Of a stretch of 64,000 nucleotides of DNA, positions 44,454 to 53,159 are shown piece after piece (position 1 is the stretch's first letter; every line of letters starts with the position of its first letter). Below the pieces are notes generated by a model. The model ran no database searches. It was not told the DNA's origin and saw nothing but the letters and a program-made list of their open reading frames with translations. The DNA comes from Pedobacter chinensis (GTDB lineage: Bacteria > Bacteroidota > Bacteroidia > Sphingobacteriales > Sphingobacteriaceae): the NCBI RefSeq assembly GCF_003339865.1, contig NZ_QPKV01000008.1, positions 1-64,000 on the forward strand. The letters run 5' to 3'. The translations under genes and the position numbers were made by a program.

Positions 44454-47366
44454 ATGAGAAAAAAGTTTACATTGCTTATGGTATGTATTCTATGCGGGAT
44501 CTCTTTGAGTATGGCGCAGAATATAACCATAAAGGGCCAGGTAAAAGATCAGAAAGGTCTACCGCTGCCTGGAGTTTCTGTAAAAGTAAAAGGAACTAAC
44601 CAAGGTGCTTCAACTACCGATAATGGTAGCTATACAATTACTGCTCCGCAAAATTCAACCCTGGAGTTTTCATTTATCGGATTTAAATCTGTAGAAGAGG
44701 TTGTGAATAATCGCACTACAATTAACATCAGCCTATCTGATGATAACCAGCAGCTCAATGAGGTTGTAGTAATCGGATATGGTACTACTACTAAAAAAGA
44801 TCTGACAACGGCTGTTGTTTCTGTTTCTTCAAAAGATTTGGAAAACCAACCGATCACCAATCCATTGCAAGCCATTCAAGGCCGTGCTGCTGGTGTACAG
44901 GTAACTTCACAATCTGGAAAACCTGGCGCAGGTATTTCGATCAGCATCAGGGGTAACACTTCAATCACTGCATCCAATAGTCCTTTATACGTAATTGACG
45001 GAGTAACTTCAAGGGATGCAAGCTTTTTGAATGCGAACGACATTGAGTCGATGACTATTTTAAAAGATGCTTCAGCAGCAGCTATTTATGGTTCCAGTGG
45101 TGCCAATGGTGTGGTATTAATTACTACTAAAAAGGGTTCTGCCGGTAAATTGAAAGTTGCATTTAATGCTTTCACGGGTTTCTCTAACTTCTGGCAAACC
45201 CAGGAGGTTTTAAATAGCGAGCAATATATTGGTTTGATGAGAGAGTTGGGTTACACTACCTTTGGAGGTAACAACAATACTGATTGGCAAAAAGAAACAT
45301 TTGGAACAGGAAAGCAAAATCAATATCAGGTTTCTATCTCTGGGGGTGTAAAAGGTGGTCAGTACTATTTCTCAACTGGTTACCAACAAGATCAGGGTGT
45401 TGTAGCTCCGGCTAAATTAGATCGTTTAACAGCTAACTTCAACGGATCACAAAACATCACACCGTGGTTAAAATTAACGGGTAATGCTATTTTAACTTCA
45501 AGCAACTCTATCGATGTTGGTGACAACAGCAGCGTTTCTCGTGGAGGTGTAATTTTAGGAGCATTAACAACACCTCCTACTATTGGCATTTTTGAGCCAA
45601 ACGGGCAATATACCACCATACCAAATGCGGGTGGATGGGACAATCCATTGGCTTTGGCTTTCGGTTCGACTAATAAGGCCAGAGAATTCAGATTTATCGG
45701 TGCTTTTGGCGCACAACTTAATTTTACTAAAGATTTATATTTAAAATCTACGATTAGTACAAACGCAAGAAATAGATTTTATAACTACTCTACTGATAAT
45801 TTCCTGACTACCTACGGTCGCCAGGAAAGAGGTGTATATCGTGATAATACCACTAACGATCATGTTTGGTTAAATGAAAACATCTTAAATTACACTAAAA
45901 ACGTTGGCAAGAATGCTTTTACGGCAACTGGTGGTTATACTTTACAATCATCAGACTGGCAGTACAGAAATAGTGAACTTACCCGTTTTTATGATGTTGC
46001 AGGCAATCCGACTATACCATCTGCAGCGTTAACTATTCCTCAGCGTGCACAGTGGAGTAAACAATCATATCTTGCCCGTATAACTTACGCTTACGATAAC
46101 AAATATTTGTTCAGCTCAAACTTTAGGGCAGATGGTTCATCAAGGTTTGCTAAAGAAAATCGCTTTGGTTATTTTCCTTCGGTTTCTGCTGGTTGGAGAA
46201 TTTCGGGTGAGAATTTCATGAAAGAAAGCGAAACCATTAACGATTTAAAAATACGTGGTAGCTGGGGTAAAGTGGGTAACGATGAAGGTATTGGAGACTA
46301 TGCTTACCTGAAATTATACAGCGTAAATGCACAAGGTGAATACAACCTTCAAAATCCTGCTAACAATGCGCTTTCATGGGAAAAAACAACTCAAACCAAT
46401 GTGGGTTTGGATTTAACTATGTTCAACAGCAGAATTACTTTTACCGCTGATGCTTATTTGAAAAAAACCAACGATTTGCTGATCAATGTTCAGTTGCCTC
46501 CATCTTCAGGTTTTGGAAGCCAGGCTTATAATGTTGGCGCTATGGAAAACAAAGGTTTGGAGTTTGTATTATCAACCAAAAATTTCGATCGTGAGAAATT
46601 CAAATGGACTACCGACTTAAACTTTTCCCTTAACCGCAATAAAGTTACCGACTTAGGTACCACCACTCAATCTTTAGATTTTGCAGGTATTTATGAGCGC
46701 GATGCCGCTGTTAGAATCGTTCCTGGCAAACCATTGGGCAGTTTCTATGGTTATGTATTTACAGGTGTGAATCCTGCAACAGGAGCTGCACAATATGCAG
46801 ATACGAATGGAAATGGTGTTACAGGTTCTGCAGATCCTTCGGATAGAACTTTTATTGGTTCGGCACAGCCGAAATTCATTTATGGCGTGACCAACAACCT
46901 TACTTATGGAAACTGGAACTTGAATATATTTTTCCAGGGTGTTCAGGGAAGCCAATTGTTCAACGCTTCCAGAATTGATTTAGAAGGTATGTTTGATTCT
47001 AAAAACCAATCAACAGCCGTATTAGACAGATGGACAACTCCCGGTCAAATCACCAATGTACCTAAAGCACTAAGAAGCAGTTCAGAAAATTCACTAACAT
47101 CCAGCCGCTTTGTAGAAGATGCATCTTATTTACGTTTAAAAACAGCCACATTATCATACAGTTTTGGGGCATCAGTGCTGGAGAAACTTAGAATGAGTAA
47201 AATAACCGTATTTGCAACTGGTTATAATCTATTAACGTTTACCAAATATTCCGGGTTAGATCCAGAGGTTAACGTGAACGCTGCAAATGGCCCTTCAATG
47301 GGTGTTGATTATGGTACTTACCCGCAGTCAAGAAGTATATTATTTGGTGTTAATGTTGGATTTTAA
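44454..47366 (+). CDS. susC: SusC-like TonB-dependent transporter
   Basis: A 970-residue outer-membrane transporter. Signal peptide to about residue 22 (SMAQN). The carboxypeptidase-like regulatory domain is residues 24-100 (ITIKGQVKDQKGLPLPGVSV). The plug carries the SusC hallmarks YVIDGVTSRD and DASAAAIYGSSGANGVVLIT. A 22-strand barrel follows and ends ILFGVNVGF. No long N-terminal STN domain is present, so no direct FecR/sigma signalling is expected. SusD starts 11 bp downstream. It imports oligosaccharides, driven by TonB. Confidence 0.95.
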   Translation: MRKKFTLLMVCILCGISLSMAQNITIKGQVKDQKGLPLPGVSVKVKGTNQGASTTDNGSYTITAPQNSTLEFSFIGFKSVEEVVNNRTTINISLSDDNQQLNEVVVIGYGTTTKKDLTTAVVSVSSKDLENQPITNPLQAIQGRAAGVQVTSQSGKPGAGISISIRGNTSITASNSPLYVIDGVTSRDASFLNANDIESMTILKDASAAAIYGSSGANGVVLITTKKGSAGKLKVAFNAFTGFSNFWQTQEVLNSEQYIGLMRELGYTTFGGNNNTDWQKETFGTGKQNQYQVSISGGVKGGQYYFSTGYQQDQGVVAPAKLDRLTANFNGSQNITPWLKLTGNAILTSSNSIDVGDNSSVSRGGVILGALTTPPTIGIFEPNGQYTTIPNAGGWDNPLALAFGSTNKAREFRFIGAFGAQLNFTKDLYLKSTISTNARNRFYNYSTDNFLTTYGRQERGVYRDNTTNDHVWLNENILNYTKNVGKNAFTATGGYTLQSSDWQYRNSELTRFYDVAGNPTIPSAALTIPQRAQWSKQSYLARITYAYDNKYLFSSNFRADGSSRFAKENRFGYFPSVSAGWRISGENFMKESETINDLKIRGSWGKVGNDEGIGDYAYLKLYSVNAQGEYNLQNPANNALSWEKTTQTNVGLDLTMFNSRITFTADAYLKKTNDLLINVQLPPSSGFGSQAYNVGAMENKGLEFVLSTKNFDREKFKWTTDLNFSLNRNKVTDLGTTTQSLDFAGIYERDAAVRIVPGKPLGSFYGYVFTGVNPATGAAQYADTNGNGVTGSADPSDRTFIGSAQPKFIYGVTNNLTYGNWNLNIFFQGVQGSQLFNASRIDLEGMFDSKNQSTAVLDRWTTPGQITNVPKALRSSSENSLTSSRFVEDASYLRLKTATLSYSFGASVLEKLRMSKITVFATGYNLLTFTKYSGLDPEVNVNAANGPSMGVDYGTYPQSRSILFGVNVGF

Positions 47367-47377
47367 GAATTAAGAAA

Positions 47378-48802
47378 ATGAAATTAAAAATATATTCGTT
47401 AGTAGCGGCCGCAGCATTAACCATTACATTACAAAGCGGTTGTAAAAAAGATTTCCTTGATAAGCAACCCTTTAATCAGGTTACCGGTGATGTAGCGTTT
47501 AACACAGCCGAAGGCGCTGAAAAGTTAATTGCAGGTGCTTACGGTGGAATGTACAATGACTACCACATTTGGGATTATATGGTAAATGGAGATGTTACTG
47601 CCGATAATGCATATGCAGGAGGCGATAACCCTGCAAATATTCAAATTGATTTGTTTACCACCAATTCTACCAATGGAAACGTTGGCCGTGATTGGGGCGG
47701 GCTTTATTCAAACATCAAGAATGCAAATGAAGTATTGGAAAACGTGCCTAACATTCAGGACCCGGCTTTAGATGCCAATGGCAGAAGAAACCAGATTCTT
47801 GGAGAAGCATCTGCTCTTAGGGCTTACTTTTATTTCCATTTAGTGCGTTTATGGGGTGGTGTTCCTTTAATATTAAAATCGCCAACCAGTTTGGAAGAAA
47901 TGCAAAAAACACGTTCTTCTGTTGATGAGGTTTATGCACAAATCATTAAAGATTTGGAATATGCTTTGCCTAATGTACGCACTACAGCAGCAAATAAAGG
48001 CATCATTACCAAAGGCATCGTAAATGCATTATTAGCAAAAGTTTACGCATCCAAACCTAACCCTGATTGGACAAAAGTGCAACAATATGCTGATGCTACC
48101 ATCGCAGGAGGATACACCTTACTTGGATCGTTTGACCAATTGTTTGATGGTGCTCATAAAAACAACAGTGAATCGATCTGGGAAATGCAGTATGATGGTT
48201 GGGGCGGCCCAATGGGACGTGGTAACTGGATGACTGGTGTAATTGTGGGTACAGGCTGGAAACGTTTTTGCACACCTACCAATGATTTAGTTGCTGCTTT
48301 TGACGCTGAAGGTGATGTGATTCGTAAGAATTCCAGCATAAGTTTCAGAAACGTGGTTACTGAAGGGTGGTCTGATGATTACTGGTCGAAGTCAAATTAT
48401 CCTTACATCAACAAATACCGCAATGATGATTTAGCAAACTCATATATCATTCGTTTGGCTGACATTAAACTATTAAAAGCAGAAGCTTTAAATGAATCAA
48501 GCGCTTCCGGTTGGTCGGCTGCTGCAACAATTGTAAACGAAATTCGTGGCCGCGTTAATTTAGGGGTTACTCCTGCTGCAGATCAGGCATCAATGCGTTT
48601 AGCCATTGAAAAAGAGCGTCGTTTAGAGTTAGCATTCGAAGGTCACCGTTGGTTTGATTTAGTAAGAACAAACAGAGCGATAACTGTAATGAATGCACAA
48701 AGAGATGGAAATGGAAACTTATTGAATTATAATGTAACTGCTGCGAAGTTGTTATTTCCAATTCCTCAGGCAGAATTGGATAGAAATCCAAATATCCGCT
48801 AG
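47378..48802 (+). CDS. susD: SusD-like glycan-binding lipoprotein
   Basis: A 474-residue RagB/SusD family protein. The signal peptide ends in a lipobox-type site (LQSGC, cysteine about 22) followed by KKDFLDKQP, as usual for surface lipoproteins of the family. TPR-like helices show GEASALRAYFYFHLVRLWGGVPL, and the C-terminal EKERRLELAFEGHRWFDLVRT signature is intact. It caps the SusC partner as a lid. It is followed by a clear intrinsic terminator, yet the GH30 gene continues on the same strand. Confidence 0.95.
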   Translation: MKLKIYSLVAAAALTITLQSGCKKDFLDKQPFNQVTGDVAFNTAEGAEKLIAGAYGGMYNDYHIWDYMVNGDVTADNAYAGGDNPANIQIDLFTTNSTNGNVGRDWGGLYSNIKNANEVLENVPNIQDPALDANGRRNQILGEASALRAYFYFHLVRLWGGVPLILKSPTSLEEMQKTRSSVDEVYAQIIKDLEYALPNVRTTAANKGIITKGIVNALLAKVYASKPNPDWTKVQQYADATIAGGYTLLGSFDQLFDGAHKNNSESIWEMQYDGWGGPMGRGNWMTGVIVGTGWKRFCTPTNDLVAAFDAEGDVIRKNSSISFRNVVTEGWSDDYWSKSNYPYINKYRNDDLANSYIIRLADIKLLKAEALNESSASGWSAAATIVNEIRGRVNLGVTPAADQASMRLAIEKERRLELAFEGHRWFDLVRTNRAITVMNAQRDGNGNLLNYNVTAAKLLFPIPQAELDRNPNIR

Positions 48803-48814
48803 CTCCCTATTGAA

Positions 48815-48840
48815 TCAAAGGCGGCTGAGGTCGCCTTTGA
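48815..48840 (+). terminator. Intrinsic terminator after susD
   Basis: TCAAAGGCG / CGCCTTTGA stem with an eight-base loop, followed by TTTA. Part of the transcription may read through to the GH30 gene 150 bp further on. Confidence 0.7.
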
Positions 48841-48992
48841 TTTACATATCTGGCATATTCTCATGTCAAATCAAAGTGGTTAGGCTTTGATCAATTCGAA
48901 TTTAATCACACAAATTAAATCTTAAAGGGCGGGACAATTTAAAAAATCCGCTCTTTTTAAAATCTATACCAATTCATAAAACCTAAAAGCTA

Positions 48993-50435
48993 ATGAAATC
49001 TATCTACAATATATGCTTTGCCGCAAGCATGCTCTTCGCAGCCTGTGCCTGTAGAAAAAATACAACCACAGCAACCCAACAACCTCCAGTAAGTACTGAA
49101 CCTGTAAAAACTGAGGTAGATTTTTGGCTTACAAAAGGAGATCAATCACAGTTGTTGAGTAAACAAAATATTGCCTTAAACTTTGCTGAAACAACTAATG
49201 CAAATCCAACAATTGAAGTTGATCCAAATACAACATTTCAAGGTATTGATGGTTTTGGTTATACGCTTACAGGTGGTAGTGCAAGCTTAATAAATGCTTT
49301 GCCAGCAGCAGAAAAGGATAAATTGCTAAATGAGCTTTTCGCATCTGCGGATGACGCGATTGCCGTTAATTACATTAGAATAAGTATTGGTGCCTCAGAT
49401 TTAAGTTCACATGCTTTTACTTATAATGATTTAGCCAATGGCGAAACTGATGAAAACTTATCTAAATTTTCGATTGCAAAAGAACAAACAGATCTGATTC
49501 CAATTTTGAAAAAAATTGTTGCCATTAATCCAGCAATCAAAATTTTAGGCTCACCATGGACCGCCCCTGCCTGGATGAAAACCAATAAGAGTTTTATCGG
49601 CGGAAATTTAAAACCTGAATATTATCAGGTTTACGCTAAATACCTTGTTAAATATATTCAGGCAATGAAAGCAGAAGGAATTACCATTGATGCCATAACT
49701 CCTCAAAACGAGCCGTTACATCCTGGTAATAACCCAAGCATGTATATGGACGCCACAGAACAAGCTAATTTCATTAAAACAGCTTTAGGCCCCATTTTTA
49801 AAAGCAGTGGAATTGATACAAAAATCATCATCTACGACCACAATGCGGATAAACCTGAGTATCCAATTACAGTGTTAAATGATGCTGAAGCAAAAAAATA
49901 TATTGATGGCTCTGCATTTCACTTATATGCGGGCCCCATTTCGGCCTTAACACAGGTACATAATGCTCACCCAGATAAAAATATTTATTTTACTGAGCAG
50001 TGGGTTGGCGGACCGAGTAATTTTGGAGAAGACTTAAAATGGCATGTTTCAACACTTATTGTTGGTGCAACCCGTAACTGGAGCAGAAATGTTTTGGAGT
50101 GGAATTTAGCTGCAGATCCGAATTACAATCCGCATACTGATCAGGGTGGTTGCACGTCATGTCTGGGTGCCATTACAATTGCACCTGCAATTACCAGAAA
50201 TGTAGCTTATTATGTAATTGGTCATGCATCAAAGTTTGTACAGACAGGTTCGGTACGCATTGCTTCCAACATTACAAACAATCTTCAAAACGTGGCTTTT
50301 AAAACCCCAAGTGGCAAAAAGGTATTAATAGTTTGCAATAATAACAACAACGAAACAATCTTCAATATTAAATACAATGGAAAAATAGTTACCACGGCCT
50401 TAGATAAAGGCGCAGTGGCAACCTATGTTTGGTAA
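48993..50435 (+). CDS. GH30-family glycoside hydrolase, lipoprotein
   Basis: A 480-residue enzyme with a lipobox (FAACA, cysteine about 18) suggesting surface anchoring. The (beta/alpha)8 domain begins at TFQGIDGFGYTLTGGSA. The acid/base is E240 in TPQNEPLHPG and the nucleophile E335 in IYFTEQWVGG, the GH30 pair. A short beta domain closes the protein. GH30 includes glucosylceramidases, beta-1,6-glucanases and xylanases. Next to SusCD, a beta-1,6-glucan or similar fungal glucan is the most plausible target, but this is inference. Confidence 0.92.
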   Translation: MKSIYNICFAASMLFAACACRKNTTTATQQPPVSTEPVKTEVDFWLTKGDQSQLLSKQNIALNFAETTNANPTIEVDPNTTFQGIDGFGYTLTGGSASLINALPAAEKDKLLNELFASADDAIAVNYIRISIGASDLSSHAFTYNDLANGETDENLSKFSIAKEQTDLIPILKKIVAINPAIKILGSPWTAPAWMKTNKSFIGGNLKPEYYQVYAKYLVKYIQAMKAEGITIDAITPQNEPLHPGNNPSMYMDATEQANFIKTALGPIFKSSGIDTKIIIYDHNADKPEYPITVLNDAEAKKYIDGSAFHLYAGPISALTQVHNAHPDKNIYFTEQWVGGPSNFGEDLKWHVSTLIVGATRNWSRNVLEWNLAADPNYNPHTDQGGCTSCLGAITIAPAITRNVAYYVIGHASKFVQTGSVRIASNITNNLQNVAFKTPSGKKVLIVCNNNNNETIFNIKYNGKIVTTALDKGAVATYVW

Positions 50436-50458
50436 AAATCCAGTTTAATTGTTTAGTC

Positions 50459-50481
50459 AGCCTCGCAATAGCGGGGCTTTC
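50459..50481 (+). terminator. Terminator-like hairpin after the GH30 gene
   Basis: AGCCTCGC / GCGGGGCT (one mismatch) around AATA, followed by TTTC. It closes the SusCD-GH30 locus. Confidence 0.6.
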
Positions 50482-50579
50482 TAGTTTCAGAATAAACCAA
50501 GGAACAGCACTTTTTAGCGACAATGAGTAAATTCTGGCAGGTACTTTGCAGTGAAACAGCAAATCAACCCTGAAACATC

Positions 50580-51047
50580 ATGAAAAAATTAATCCCAATC
50601 TTAACAATTGCAACAGTATTTATGGTTGCCTGTGAATCAAAAACTACAACTACTGCCACAACAGATTCTACCATTAATTCGTCAACAGAAACCCAAACTG
50701 GTTCAGCACAATGTTTTCAATATGTTAAAAACAGGGATACTGCTGGTTTAACTTTAAATATTGAAGATGAAAAAGTGACTGGCTCGCTTAGTTATAATTT
50801 ATTTGAAAAAGATAAAAACAAGGGTGTTATTGCAGGGATAGTTAAAGGTGATACTATTATTGCAGATTATACTTTCCAATCGGAAGGAATAACCTCTATC
50901 CGTCAAGTAGCATGGTTAAGGCAAAATGATCAATTAATAGAGGGCTTTGGCGATGTGGAAGAAGTAGATGGTAAAACCAAATTTAAAAATATTGGAAAAC
51001 TTACTTTTGGTAAATCGACGATTTTTAGCAAAACCAACTGTAAATAA
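50580..51047 (+). CDS. Putative lipoprotein of unknown function
   Basis: A 155-residue protein with a signal peptide and lipobox (MVACES, cysteine about 18), then a Thr/Ser-rich linker to about residue 45. The folded part (CFQYVKNRDTAGLTLNIEDE, VTGSLSYNLFEKD, GVIAGIVKGDTIIADYTFQSEG) is a beta-strand-rich domain seen in small Bacteroidota lipoproteins. I do not assign a function. It is convergent with the pseudouridine synthase gene, 13 bases apart. Confidence 0.75.
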   Translation: MKKLIPILTIATVFMVACESKTTTTATTDSTINSSTETQTGSAQCFQYVKNRDTAGLTLNIEDEKVTGSLSYNLFEKDKNKGVIAGIVKGDTIIADYTFQSEGITSIRQVAWLRQNDQLIEGFGDVEEVDGKTKFKNIGKLTFGKSTIFSKTNCK

Positions 51048-51060
51048 AAAGAGTTTGAAT

Positions 51061-51747
51061 TTACATGTTTTCAAATCTTTCCCAAAAACCATCTACCGGT
51101 AATTTGGCAAAGATGCTTACCGGTTCTTTTTTAACGGGATGGAGAAACTGCAATTTCCGGGCATGTAAACAAATGCTCCCTTTTCTGCTTCCACGTGGAT
51201 AACCATATTTATTATCGCCAACTATTGGGCAGTTCATAGAAGAAAGCTGTACCCTGATTTGATGTGAGCGCCCTGTCAATGGATCTACTTCCAATAAGCA
51301 ATATCCATCCAGGTTACCAATTAAACGGTATGAAAGTTCGGCTCTCTGACTACCTGCAACTTCATTTTTATAATAAGTAACTACATTTTTCTGTGGGTTT
51401 TTAATTAACCAATGAATTAAGGTTGCAGATTGCTTCTCGGGTTTATTTCTAACAACTGCCCAGTAAGTTTTCTTAACCTCGCGGTTTTTAAATGCAGCAT
51501 TCATCCTTTCCAGTGCCTTGCTGGTTTTAGCAAAAAGAATAACACCGCTAACGGGCCTGTCTAACCGGTGTACAACGCCTAAAAATGCACCATTAGGTTT
51601 ATTATATTTTTTGGCGATATATTTCTTTACCTGCTCATCCAGGGGTTCATCGCCGGTTTCATCAACCTGAACAATATCACCTGCTCTTTTATTGATTGCG
51701 ATCAGATGATTATCTTCAAAAAGTATGTCTTTATCGGTAATTGGCAT
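51061..51747 (-). CDS. RluA-family RNA pseudouridine synthase
   Basis: A 228-residue pseudouridine synthase. The catalytic aspartate is D63 in HRLDRPVSGVILFAK, followed by LTGRSHQIRVQLSS. No S4 domain is present at the N-terminus, so it is the short form acting on 23S rRNA or tRNA; the site is not determinable. It lies 245 bp downstream of panB on the same strand. The end is convergent with a lipoprotein gene. Confidence 0.92.
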   Translation of the reverse strand: MPITDKDILFEDNHLIAINKRAGDIVQVDETGDEPLDEQVKKYIAKKYNKPNGAFLGVVHRLDRPVSGVILFAKTSKALERMNAAFKNREVKKTYWAVVRNKPEKQSATLIHWLIKNPQKNVVTYYKNEVAGSQRAELSYRLIGNLDGYCLLEVDPLTGRSHQIRVQLSSMNCPIVGDNKYGYPRGSRKGSICLHARKLQFLHPVKKEPVSIFAKLPVDGFWERFENM

Positions 51748-51992
51748 TAATAGTTCATTGGTTTATTAGTACATTAATATACGAGCAATAATCGTTTTGC
51801 AACTGAAGTAGAATGCACTGGTTTACTTATTTAAACCCGATTGCAGCGAAAATACTTTTTGTTATTCTATCTATAAACTTAGGATGACATTAACAAAAAG
51901 ATTGCAGCAAAAAGCGGGACTAACTTTAATTAAAGTGCTGTCATTGCTTTTCATATTACCAGAAGATTGGGATGACAAGCATAATCATGAAC

Positions 51993-52808
51993 TTAATATT
52001 GCTCCTTATCATTAGGGAAATCATTACTTTTCACATCACGAATGTAAGATTGCGCTGCATCAAGAATTTCATCATACAAGTTAATATATTGGCGTAAAAA
52101 GCGTGGCTTGAAGCCTTTTGTTAAACCGATCATATCATTTACCACCAAAACCTGTCCATCGCAATCTGGCCCTGCACCAATGCCAATGGTTGGAATATGT
52201 AAACTTTCAGAAACCTCTTTACCTAAAGCCGCAGGAATTTTTTCTAAAACAATGGCAAAGCAACCGGCAGCCTGTAAGGCCAAAACATCTGTTTTAAGTT
52301 TATTCGCTTCTTCTTCCTCTTTTGCACGAACAGTATAGGTTCCAAATTTATAAATGGACTGCGGTGTCAGGCCCAGGTGCCCCATCACCGGGATTCCGGC
52401 AGTAATGATTCTTTGAACTGACTCGATAATTTCTTCTCCACCCTCTAACTTCACACCATGAGCTCCAGATTCTTTCATGATCCGGATGGCAGAATTTAGT
52501 GCTTCCTTTGAATTACCCTGATAAGAACCGAATGGTAAATCAACCACCACAAATGCTCTTTTAACTGCTCTGATTACCGATGCAGCATGATAGATCATCT
52601 GATCTAGGGTAATTGGCAGTGTGGTTTCATGCCCTGCCATTACATTTGAAGCAGAATCGCCAACCAGTAAAACATCCAATCCGGCATCATCTAAAATAGT
52701 TGCCATTGAATAATCGTAAGCAGTTAGCATTGATATTTTCTCACCACGTTGTTTCATTTCTTGTAAAATGTGCGTGGTGATTCGTTTTATTTCTTTGTGT
52801 ACCGACAT
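51993..52808 (-). CDS. panB: 3-methyl-2-oxobutanoate hydroxymethyltransferase
   Basis: A 271-residue PanB, the first committed step of pantothenate and coenzyme A synthesis, transferring a hydroxymethyl group from methylenetetrahydrofolate to 2-oxoisovalerate. Signatures: ISMLTAYDYSMATILDDAG, VLLVGDSASNVMAGHETTLP, VVVDLPFGSY, HGVKLEGG, VMGHLGLTPQS and IGIGAGPDCDGQVLV. Length is typical. The start is supported by a TACTTTTG element 20 bases upstream. No panC is in view. Confidence 0.96.
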   Translation of the reverse strand: MSVHKEIKRITTHILQEMKQRGEKISMLTAYDYSMATILDDAGLDVLLVGDSASNVMAGHETTLPITLDQMIYHAASVIRAVKRAFVVVDLPFGSYQGNSKEALNSAIRIMKESGAHGVKLEGGEEIIESVQRIITAGIPVMGHLGLTPQSIYKFGTYTVRAKEEEEANKLKTDVLALQAAGCFAIVLEKIPAALGKEVSESLHIPTIGIGAGPDCDGQVLVVNDMIGLTKGFKPRFLRQYINLYDEILDAAQSYIRDVKSNDFPNDKEQY

Positions 52809-52827
52809 GGGTTTTGTTTTGTTGCCT

Positions 52828-52835
52828 CAAAAGTA
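52828..52835 (-). promoter_or_regulatory. -7 promoter element of panB
   Basis: TACTTTTG on the minus strand, an exact TAnnTTTG match, 19 bases before the ATG. Confidence 0.5.
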
Positions 52836-52856
52836 TCGTTTTTTCTTTAAAAAGGC

Positions 52857-53000
52857 ATAAGGTTTAGGGGTTAGAGTTTAGGGGTTAGGACCAAACAACC
52901 TTCAACCTTTCATATTTCTCTTTTCATCTTCAATTCAAAGTAAAAGGCATAAGGGTTTAGATTTTGGACAGCCTTACCCCCTAAACCTATTTCACATTTT
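52857..53000. repeat. Low-complexity GGTTTAG-type repeats between panB and carA
   Basis: Words such as AGGTTTAGGGGTTAGAG and AAAGGCATAAGG recur, with CCTAAACC in the reverse sense near 52980. The same word family dominates the array downstream of carA. No gene is seen here. Confidence 0.5.
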
Positions 53001-53025
53001 TCTTTACATTCCCAATCTTAACTCT

Positions 53026-53033
53026 TATCTTTG
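53026..53033 (+). promoter_or_regulatory. -7 promoter element of carA
   Basis: TATCTTTG, an exact TAnnTTTG match, 118 bases before the carA ATG and nine bases before the ATG of an upstream small frame. It defines a leader of about 110 bases. Confidence 0.5.
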
Positions 53034-53042
53034 TATCCCGAA

Positions 53043-53159
53043 ATGGAAGGGACTTATTCATGTTTTTTTGCACCTAGCAAAAACGGCTTTAATGCCGAAA
53101 GCCATCCTTTTTTCAACTCTTTTTTAAATCAAAATCCACATTGTAATTACCATGACTAA
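53043..53159 (+). CDS. Candidate 38-codon leader ORF overlapping the carA start
   Basis: An ATG nine bases after the carA -7 element opens a 38-codon frame (start MEGTYSCFFAPSK) whose TAA overlaps the first codons of carA (stop 53157-53159; carA ATG 53152). It has several Phe, Asn and His codons but no Arg codon, so it is not an obvious arginine attenuation peptide. It may be fortuitous. If translated, its stop-start overlap would couple to carA. Confidence 0.3.
   Translation: MEGTYSCFFAPSKNGFNAESHPFFNSFLNQNPHCNYHD
53062..53113 (+). promoter_or_regulatory. Hairpins in the carA leader, possible attenuator
   Basis: GTTTTTTTGC / GCAAAAAC (53062-53084) form one stem. GGCTTT / AAAGCC (53085-53103) form a second, followed closely by TTTTTT (53108-53113), as in an intrinsic terminator. 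Both lie between the promoter and carA. Regulation by pyrimidine or arginine supply would fit but is unproven. Confidence 0.4.
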
